Below the pieces are notes generated by a model. That model saw only the letters and a program-made list of their open reading frames with translations. It ran no database searches and had not been told where the DNA came from. Position numbers and translations under genes: made by a program. Shown here piece by piece: positions 6,609 through 11,237 of a stretch of 11,237 nucleotides of DNA (the first letter of the stretch is position 1; every line of letters begins with the position of its first letter). Location: assembly GCA_043806395.1 (NCBI GenBank), contig JAZDHC010000213.1:1-11237 (forward strand), given 5' to 3'. The DNA is from CG2-30-40-21 sp043806395. Lineage in GTDB: Bacteria; UBA9089; CG2-30-40-21.

Positions 6609-8603
6609 ATGACTTTTACTATTATACCGATTATAGCTGGGCTTATCAGCCTCTGTATAGGATGCTTTGTTTTAATAAAAGAACCGAAAAAAAAGTCTAA
6701 CAGGATCTTTTTTCTTCTGGGGTTATCTCTGGCTGTCTGGAACCTTACCTCTCTTGGTGTATACTGTGCATCAGGTGCACAGGGTGCCACAATATGGATA
6801 AAGCTGTTTTATATTGGGCTGGTATTTATTCCATCCCTTTTTTTTCATTTTGTCTTAACTGTAATTGATGATCATAGCCTCTTGAATAGAAGGGTGTATA
6901 GCCTTGGATATGGACTCAGTTATTTATTTCTTTTATTAGCAGGCACAGGTTTTCTTGGTCAGGATATTACTTATATCGGAGATTACTATTATCCAACCTT
7001 GACATCGGTGGGGAATATATTTTTAATCTTTATGTTATCATTTGGTGGATATAGCTGTTATCTGCTCATCAATAGGGGGCTAAAAACAGTTAATGTTATA
7101 GAAAAACAACAACTTGGATATTTTTTTCTGGGAGGGTTAATATTATTTACAGGTATTATTGCTAATCTTCTTTGTTCCCTTGGAATCTGGGTATATCCGT
7201 TTGGACATGCGACAACGATTGTCTATTCTATAATTACCTCATATGCAATTATAGAGCATCATTTAATAGAGGTAGAGATTAGTGGATTAGTCTCATATAA
7301 AAGGAGGTTTTTTTATTTTCTGGTAAATTCGTTGCCAATAATTATTATCTTTGTTCTGGTTCTTGGGATTATGGGATTGTTTCAAAAAATTACCGGATAT
7401 AGCTCATTATCCTTGAATATAGCAGTAATTATGTTATTTACACTATGCCTTAATTGGGGCCGTCAGCAGATACAGCCATTTATCAATCAATATCTTTTTA
7501 GACAAGTCTCCTGTCAATGGCATTCAATAAGGGAGATTTCTGACCAGATTGCCTCTATATTTGACAGAAATGTGTTGCTGAATACCTTGCTTAATGCTGT
7601 GGCAAATCTTGTATATACAGATAAGGTTGTTATTTTTCTTAAAGATGCACCAAGTCAGGAATATTTCGTAGGTTTTGGATTGGGAATAGATCTGGTAAGA
7701 AGAAAAACGATGAGGCTTAAAAAGAATGAGGGACTGGCGTTGTATCTATCTGATAAAAAAGAAATACTCTTAAAGAGCGAAGTTACAAGGTCTAAATTGC
7801 AAAATAATTCATGGAGAGAGATAAAAAGAGACATTGAAAAAATAGAAGGCAGGGTATGTATCCCATTATTAAATAAAGAGGAATTGGCAGGGATATTAAT
7901 ACTGGGTGAAAAATTTTCAGGAGAAGCCTATCAAGATAAAGATGTAAGGATATTATCCATTTTAATGGAAAAAACGAATATGGCTCTTTCCAATATATGC
8001 CTTTATAATGAACGGGTAAAGAACCTTACAAATATTATTTTTTCGTTAATAATTATCAATGAATCCAAGGATAAATACTTTCATGGTCATTCAAAAAGGG
8101 TTGCAAGATATGCCTCTTCGATTGCAAGGGAGATTGGGTTGGATGAGGAGGCAATAGACGCAGTAACTGCTGCCGGTTTTTTTCATGATTTGGGTAATAT
8201 CGGGGTATCAGAGCAAATACTTCAAAAGATTACCCGGTTAAATAAGGGTGAATTCAGGCATATTAAACAGCATGTCATCATTGGGGCAAAAATTATTGAA
8301 CACATGTGTCTTAAGCCTGAGATTGTTGATGGAATAAAGTATCATCATGAGAGATTGGATGGTTCGGGGTATCCATCTAATCTGACAGGTAAAGATATTC
8401 CATTAATAGCCAAAATATTAGCTGTGGCAGATGTATTTGATGCCATGGTAACAGAAAGGTCATATCGAAAGGCATTTTCTATTGAGGATGCTATTGTAGA
8501 ATTAAAAAATAATTGTGGTTATGGGTTTGACTCAAAAGTAGTTGATACCTTTATTCGTGTTTTAGAAAAGGATTATTTGGGGAAAAAACGCATAAAAAAG
8601 TAA
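6609..8603 (+). CDS. Membrane sensor with GAF and HD-GYP domains (putative cyclic-di-GMP phosphodiesterase)
   Basis: A 664-residue signalling protein. The first ~285 residues give about nine hydrophobic segments (near 4-24, 33-54, 66-86, 97-115, 135-155, 168-189, 199-217, 236-257, 268-284), a 7TM-like sensor start plus two more. A GAF-like domain spans about 305-465. The HD-GYP domain spans about 478-655, with H492/H494, FFHDLG (H526, D527), HHERLDGSGYP (579-589) and DVFDAMVTERSYRKA (608-622). HD-GYP proteins hydrolyse cyclic di-GMP to pGpG or GMP. The HDxGK motif reads HDLGN here, with Asn at 530, while the metal-binding His and Asp and the GYP motif are intact. No GGDEF or response regulator is adjacent. 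The ligand and activity are inferred. Confidence 0.9.
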   Translation: MTFTIIPIIAGLISLCIGCFVLIKEPKKKSNRIFFLLGLSLAVWNLTSLGVYCASGAQGATIWIKLFYIGLVFIPSLFFHFVLTVIDDHSLLNRRVYSLGYGLSYLFLLLAGTGFLGQDITYIGDYYYPTLTSVGNIFLIFMLSFGGYSCYLLINRGLKTVNVIEKQQLGYFFLGGLILFTGIIANLLCSLGIWVYPFGHATTIVYSIITSYAIIEHHLIEVEISGLVSYKRRFFYFLVNSLPIIIIFVLVLGIMGLFQKITGYSSLSLNIAVIMLFTLCLNWGRQQIQPFINQYLFRQVSCQWHSIREISDQIASIFDRNVLLNTLLNAVANLVYTDKVVIFLKDAPSQEYFVGFGLGIDLVRRKTMRLKKNEGLALYLSDKKEILLKSEVTRSKLQNNSWREIKRDIEKIEGRVCIPLLNKEELAGILILGEKFSGEAYQDKDVRILSILMEKTNMALSNICLYNERVKNLTNIIFSLIIINESKDKYFHGHSKRVARYASSIAREIGLDEEAIDAVTAAGFFHDLGNIGVSEQILQKITRLNKGEFRHIKQHVIIGAKIIEHMCLKPEIVDGIKYHHERLDGSGYPSNLTGKDIPLIAKILAVADVFDAMVTERSYRKAFSIEDAIVELKNNCGYGFDSKVVDTFIRVLEKDYLGKKRIKK

Positions 8604-8606
8604 GGA

Positions 8607-8757
8607 GTCAAGAAAAAATAAGTTGTACACCAAGAGCCACTGAGACGCTTGGATGGCAAGGCGTGAGAAGTGAGCATACTACTGTATGTAAGCGACGAAT
8701 AACGAAGCCAGCCAAGATGGATCGGTGGCACGACTGTACAAGTTATTTTTTCTTGAC
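8607..8757. repeat. 151-bp palindromic MITE-like element
   Basis: The outer arms 8607-8629 (gtcaagaaaaaataagttgt and on) and 8735-8757 are 23 nt with one mismatch. The inner parts pair imperfectly to a central hairpin CATAC-tact-GTATG (8675-8688). Boxes GCAAGGCGTGA (8656-8666) and GAATAACGAAGC (8697-8708) recur in the 202-bp element at 5978-6179, so both look like one family. It fills the gap between the HD-GYP gene and the cysteine-rich gene and contains no plausible gene. The 3' arm lies a few bases before the downstream ribosome binding site. Confidence 0.8.
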
Positions 8758-8779
8758 GACTAAAAGGAGGGATAAAGTA

Positions 8780-8965
8780 ATGAAAAGATGTTATGATGTC
8801 AGGGGTTGCCCGGCAAGCCATTATTTAAGGTGTCAGGCATATTCCTCTGACAAAGATTGTTGGGAGGTTCTTGATATTCCATGCTGCAAGAGAAATGATA
8901 AGGAAAGATGTAAGGAGTGTGATATATATCAAAAAGTGTTTGGTATTGTTAAGAAGGAAATATAG
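8780..8965 (+). CDS. Small eight-cysteine protein (two-CW-like)
   Basis: A 61-residue protein with Cys at 4, 10, 18, 27, 35, 36, 44 and 47 and the pattern C-x5-C-x7-C-x8-CW-x7-CC-x7-C-x2-C followed by DIYQK. This resembles the small 'two-CW' cysteine cluster that stands alone or at the start of some sensory proteins, and which probably binds metal; the assignment is by eye. The start at 8780 is chosen because AAAGGAGGG lies 9-10 bases upstream. An in-frame ATG at 8663 would add 39 residues encoded by the palindromic element and has no ribosome site. It follows the HD-GYP gene, so a link to that sensor is possible but unproven. Predicted cytoplasmic, no signal peptide. Confidence 0.75.
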   Translation: MKRCYDVRGCPASHYLRCQAYSSDKDCWEVLDIPCCKRNDKERCKECDIYQKVFGIVKKEI

Positions 8966-8970
8966 CATAC

Positions 8971-9002
8971 AGGCTGTAGGTTATTAGGCTGTAGGCTGTA
9001 GG
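8971..9002. repeat. AGGCTGTAGG short repeats
   Basis: AGGCTGTAGG occurs at 8971-8980, 8986-8995 and 8993-9002; the last two form a heptad tandem (aggctgt x2). It lies in the 106-bp gap before deoB. No promoter or terminator is evident here. Confidence 0.7.
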
Positions 9003-9071
9003 CACAGAGGGAACAACCCACTAACCCATCTGCCTGAGCAATATATCTTCCGTGATGATGAGGATTTACAG

Positions 9072-10250
9072 ATGAAAATAAGCCGTGTAATCGTTATTGT
9101 CCTTGATAGTGTCGGCATAGGGGAGCTTCCGGATGCAGCAGATTATGGGGATGAAGGGAGCAATACCCTGAAAAATATAGCTATGGCTGTCGGAGGGCTT
9201 AATCTGCCTGCATTGCAAGGGCTTGGGCTTGGTAATATAATACCCATATCAGGGATCAGGGATCAGGGATCAGGGATAAAGGGCTGCTTTGGAAAGATGA
9301 AAGAGGCATCAGTTGGCAAGGATACAACCGTTGGACATTGGGAAATAGCAGGTATTATCAGCCAGAAGCCATTTCCTGTTTATCCTCAAGGATTTCCAGA
9401 GGATGTGATTAAGGCATTTACTATGGCTATTGGACGAGAAATTCTGGGGAATAAGACTGCTTCTGGCACGCAGATTATTCAGGAACTGGGGAAAGAGCAT
9501 ATTCGGACAGGTTGGCCAATTATCTACACCTCAGCAGATAGTGTGTTCCAGATTGCGGCACATGAGGAGATAATTCCTCTTGCGGAGTTATACCGTATTT
9601 GTGAGATTGCTCGGGGGCTATTGGTCGGACAGCATCAGGTAGCCAGAGTGATTGCCAGACCATTTATTGGACAACCAAATAACTTTAAGCGAACAGCAGG
9701 AAGGAAGGATTTTTCTGTCCCACCACCGGAGAAAACCATCCTTAATCTTCTTTGTGATGCGGGATATTCCGTTATTGGGATTGGAAAGATAGGAGACATA
9801 TTCGTTAACTCTGGCTTAACTAAAAGCATTCCAACGCATGGCAATGCTGAGGGAATCAAGCAGACCATCTCATTTCTCAAAGGAGACTTTGAGGGCATGG
9901 TTTTTGTTAATCTGGTAGATTTTGATATGCTCTTTGGACATCGAAACGATATTGAGGGATACAAAGGGGCATTGGAGGAGTTTGATCAGGCTTTACCCAC
10001 GATAATTCATGCTATGAGGGAAACAGATTTGCTTATTATTACAGCTGATCATGGATGTGACCCAACCACACCATCTACTGATCATTCCAGGGAGTTTGTT
10101 CCATTATTAGTGTATGGTGCAGCCATCAGGTCAGGTGTTAATCTGGGTATTCGTCAAACCTTTGCTGCCGTAGGACAAACCATTGCGGATATATTTGAGG
10201 TGAAAGGAGTTAACACTGGAGAAAGTTTTTGGGAGAAGATAAGGAATTAA
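9072..10250 (+). CDS. deoB: Phosphopentomutase DeoB
   Basis: Interconverts (deoxy)ribose 1-phosphate and 5-phosphate in nucleoside salvage and breakdown; cytoplasmic, Mn-dependent, alkaline-phosphatase superfamily. The 392 residues match the family. Metal and catalytic residues appear in order: D12 in VLDSVGIG, T85 in GKDTTVGHWEIAG (the phosphorylated Thr), D285 and H290 in LVDFDMLFGHRND, D326-H327 in ITADHG, and H338 in TDHSREFVP. The cap domain occupies about 95-215. The start at 9072 fits the conserved N-terminus, although the ribosome site (AGGAT) is weak. Residues 60-70 are encoded by a heptad tandem repeat in the loop before the catalytic threonine. No other nucleoside gene is adjacent; the CBS gene follows 15 bp later and is probably co-transcribed. 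Confidence 0.97.
   Translation: MKISRVIVIVLDSVGIGELPDAADYGDEGSNTLKNIAMAVGGLNLPALQGLGLGNIIPISGIRDQGSGIKGCFGKMKEASVGKDTTVGHWEIAGIISQKPFPVYPQGFPEDVIKAFTMAIGREILGNKTASGTQIIQELGKEHIRTGWPIIYTSADSVFQIAAHEEIIPLAELYRICEIARGLLVGQHQVARVIARPFIGQPNNFKRTAGRKDFSVPPPEKTILNLLCDAGYSVIGIGKIGDIFVNSGLTKSIPTHGNAEGIKQTISFLKGDFEGMVFVNLVDFDMLFGHRNDIEGYKGALEEFDQALPTIIHAMRETDLLIITADHGCDPTTPSTDHSREFVPLLVYGAAIRSGVNLGIRQTFAAVGQTIADIFEVKGVNTGESFWEKIRN
9248..9275. repeat. ATCAGGG heptad repeat x4 inside deoB
   Basis: Four perfect copies of ATCAGGG in tandem. Because seven is not a multiple of three, the units are read in all three frames, giving SGIRDQGSG in the loop between GNIIPI and the GKMKEASVGKDTT block. Most DeoB proteins I recall also have a variable segment here, so the insert is probably tolerated. 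Confidence 0.9.
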
Positions 10251-10265
10251 ACGGAGGTTTATAGT

Positions 10266-10712
10266 ATGTACATGGAAAAATTAAAGGTAAGTGATGTTAT
10301 GACCAGGGGGGTAGTGGCTATTCATGAAAAGGCAAGCGTGAGGGATGCCATAGAGATAATGGCTGATTATGATATCTCAGGGCTTGTGGTTACATCTTCT
10401 ATGGATAAGGTTATAGGTGTAATATCAGAAATAGATATTGTTAAGATTTTAGACAAATGCTTTGATGAGGTAATGGTTAAAGAGATTATGACCACACCAG
10501 CTGTAACCATTGGGAAGCAGGAGAGCCTTAAAAAGGCTTGTCAGGTAATGCAAGAAAACAATATTCATCGCCTTGTGGTTTTGAGCAAGGAAATAGATGC
10601 CAGTGGAGATGGGGATAACCCAATTGCATTTCCATGCGGTATTCTCTCTATCTCTGATGTGATAGGAGTAATTGCTACGGCAAGACAGACAATAGTAAGT
10701 GAGGGTTGTTAA
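10266..10712 (+). CDS. Two-CBS-domain protein
   Basis: A 148-residue protein made of two CBS repeats. The first is about 7-62 (VSDVMTRGVVAIHEKASVRD... VIGVISEIDIVKIL) and the second about 70-137 (VKEIMTTPAVTIGKQESLKK... CGILSISDVIGVIA). CBS pairs usually bind adenosyl nucleotides and act as energy sensors or regulatory modules; no catalytic domain is attached and the partner is unknown. The second repeat has an acidic loop insertion (108-124, DASGDGDNPIAF). The start at 10266 follows GGAGG by eight bases; a second Met two codons later is possible. The gene lies 15 bp after deoB. The codons for its last seven residues (from I142) form the beginning of a 73-bp tandem duplication. Confidence 0.9.
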   Translation: MYMEKLKVSDVMTRGVVAIHEKASVRDAIEIMADYDISGLVVTSSMDKVIGVISEIDIVKILDKCFDEVMVKEIMTTPAVTIGKQESLKKACQVMQENNIHRLVVLSKEIDASGDGDNPIAFPCGILSISDVIGVIATARQTIVSEGC

Positions 10713-10719
10713 TGGTGCT

Positions 10720-10745
10720 GTAGGGGCAGACCTATGTGTCTGCCC
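10720..10745 (+). repeat. GTAGGG palindrome, copy in tandem unit 1
   Basis: A 26-nt element with arms gggcagac (10724-10731) and gtctgccc (10738-10745). Stem changes relative to 6047-6072 are compensated. It begins eight bases after the CBS stop codon. Confidence 0.85.
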
Positions 10746-10792
10746 TCTATCCGCAAGGCAACAGATAGTAAGTGAGGGTTGTTAATGGTGCT

Positions 10793-10818
10793 GTAGGGGC
10801 AGACCTATGTGTCTGCCC
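10793..10818 (+). repeat. GTAGGG palindrome, copy in tandem unit 2
   Basis: Identical to the copy at 10720-10745, displaced by exactly 73 bases as part of the tandem duplication. Confidence 0.85.
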
Positions 10819-10882
10819 TCTATCCGCAAGGCAACAGATAGTAAGTGAGGGTTGTTAATGATAGAAGGGAGGGGTAAATATT

Positions 10883-11083
10883 ATGTATAACTATGCTCAA
10901 GAGAGCCAAGATGAATTGGTAACTGTTTTTTCTCCGATTTCAGATAAAAAGTTTGTTATTGACCCACGAGAAAAGATTATCCATTTAAGTACATGTCCAA
11001 GCTTAGAAAAAAGACAAAAAGAAAACCATGGAAATACTATCGTTCATCATGGTTACCAAAAATGTCCAATATGTCTTGGATGA
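10883..11083 (+). CDS. Small CxxC protein, possible Ada-like metal-binding fold
   Basis: A 66-residue protein. The second half has H34-LSTC38-P, then HHGYQKC61-P-I-C64-LG at the C-terminus. The pattern (His/Cys pair, a GY turn, terminal CxxC) recalls the small zinc-binding module of Ada and Ada-like proteins that ends in GYxPCxxC, but the match is only by eye and the middle is not typical. No signal peptide or membrane segment. The ATG at 10883 is preceded by GGGAGGGG at good spacing. It sits between the tandem repeat and the terminal repeat and ends with TGA at 11081-11083, 13 bases before the terminal repeat. Function unknown. Confidence 0.65.
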   Translation: MYNYAQESQDELVTVFSPISDKKFVIDPREKIIHLSTCPSLEKRQKENHGNTIVHHGYQKCPICLG

Positions 11084-11084
11084 T

Positions 11085-11100
11085 TACTGCTTAGGCAGTA
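11085..11100. repeat. Short hairpin at the inner edge of the right repeat
   Basis: tactgc, loop ttag, gcagta, just after the last stop codon and overlapping the first four bases of the terminal repeat. No T-run follows on the plus strand, so I do not call it a terminator. Confidence 0.5.
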
Positions 11101-11237
11101 GTGTCTCAACAACTCTTAATTGTCGGTAGGCAGTAATTCTCATTATGAACCGCAGAGACGCAGAGTCGCAGAGAATTTATATGCTTCATTCAGCGTTTCT
11201 TCTCTGCGACTCTGCGTCTCTGCGGTGGAAAAATATC
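11097..11237. repeat. Right copy of 141-bp terminal inverted repeat
   Basis: Exact reverse complement of 1-141. A perfect 27-bp hairpin is formed by 11149-11175 and 11200-11226. A 9-bp direct repeat TAGGCAGTA occurs at 11092-11100 and 11127-11135, spanning the inner boundary; the left copy has only the outer one. Confidence 0.95.

Larger units (their letters stand above)
10692..10860. repeat. 73-bp tandem direct repeat, 2.3 copies
   Basis: Units begin ATAGTAAGTGAGGGTTGTTA at 10692, 10765 and 10838. The first two are identical over 73 bases; the third is cut after 23 bases (10860). Each full unit contains the 3' end and stop codon of the CBS gene, one GTAGGG palindrome and the tail ccgcaaggcaacag. 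It occupies the whole gap between the CBS gene and the last small gene. The spacer is too short and identical for a CRISPR array. Confidence 0.95.

Noticed and set aside
8663..8779. Longer 100-residue start for the cysteine-rich protein
   Set aside because: The extra residues are encoded by the palindromic element, and the upstream ATG lacks a ribosome site, while 8780 has AAAGGAGGG.
9635..9964. Minus-strand open frame inside deoB
   Set aside because: It is antisense to strongly conserved DeoB sequence and has no recognisable protein features.
10692..10860. CRISPR-like array
   Set aside because: The repeats are contiguous 73-bp tandem copies with no differing spacers and no cas genes nearby.
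1..11237. Whole window as a composite transposon bounded by inverted repeats
   Set aside because: It encloses primase, primary sigma factor and other core genes in conserved order, and no transposase is present. Contig breaks at a multicopy repeat explain the ends better.

Overview
The window reads as a complete contig of moderately low G+C from an uncultivated, probably menaquinone-using bacterium. The phylum cannot be fixed from the sequence alone. The genes are ordinary housekeeping and signalling genes, but the DNA between them, and in places inside them, is heavily colonised by short palindromic and heptad repeats. Such repeat load is typical of many candidate-phylum genomes (recall, not a search). 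Both ends carry the same 141-bp sequence in opposite orientation, so the contig probably stops where a multicopy repeat begins.

Layout. The left half (251-5957) is a minus-strand gene train. It is read from a strong sigma-70-type promoter at 6234-6262 through ubiE/menG (menaquinone methyltransferase) and pabB (aminodeoxychorismate synthase component I, folate), then dnaG (primase) and rpoD (primary sigma factor). dnaG and rpoD are 10 bp apart and have their own promoter, whose -35 box contains the pabB stop codon. This is the conserved core of the macromolecular-synthesis operon. A small ORF after rpoD runs into the terminal repeat and seems truncated by it. A 651-bp divergent intergenic region (5958-6608) holds three promoter candidates, two dyads and a 202-bp palindromic element. 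The right half runs on the plus strand: a nine-helix membrane GAF/HD-GYP protein (6609-8603), a 61-residue eight-cysteine protein, phosphopentomutase deoB, a two-CBS-domain protein and a 66-residue CxxC protein.

The most noteworthy content is the repeat ecology. A 25-26 nt hairpin family beginning GTAGGG occurs six times. All distinct copies have perfect 8-bp stems although the stem sequences differ, so base changes are compensated. Two copies lie inside the coding sequences of dnaG and pabB, in different reading frames, and give short linker peptides. A third core gene, deoB, carries a four-unit heptad repeat in frame in a loop just before its catalytic threonine motif. This resembles the Rickettsia palindromic elements that encode in-frame peptides, here with unrelated sequences. 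Two larger palindromic elements (5978-6179 and 8607-8757) share the same pair of inner sequence boxes and look like members of one MITE-like family. One of them carries two GTAGGG hairpins head to head at its centre.
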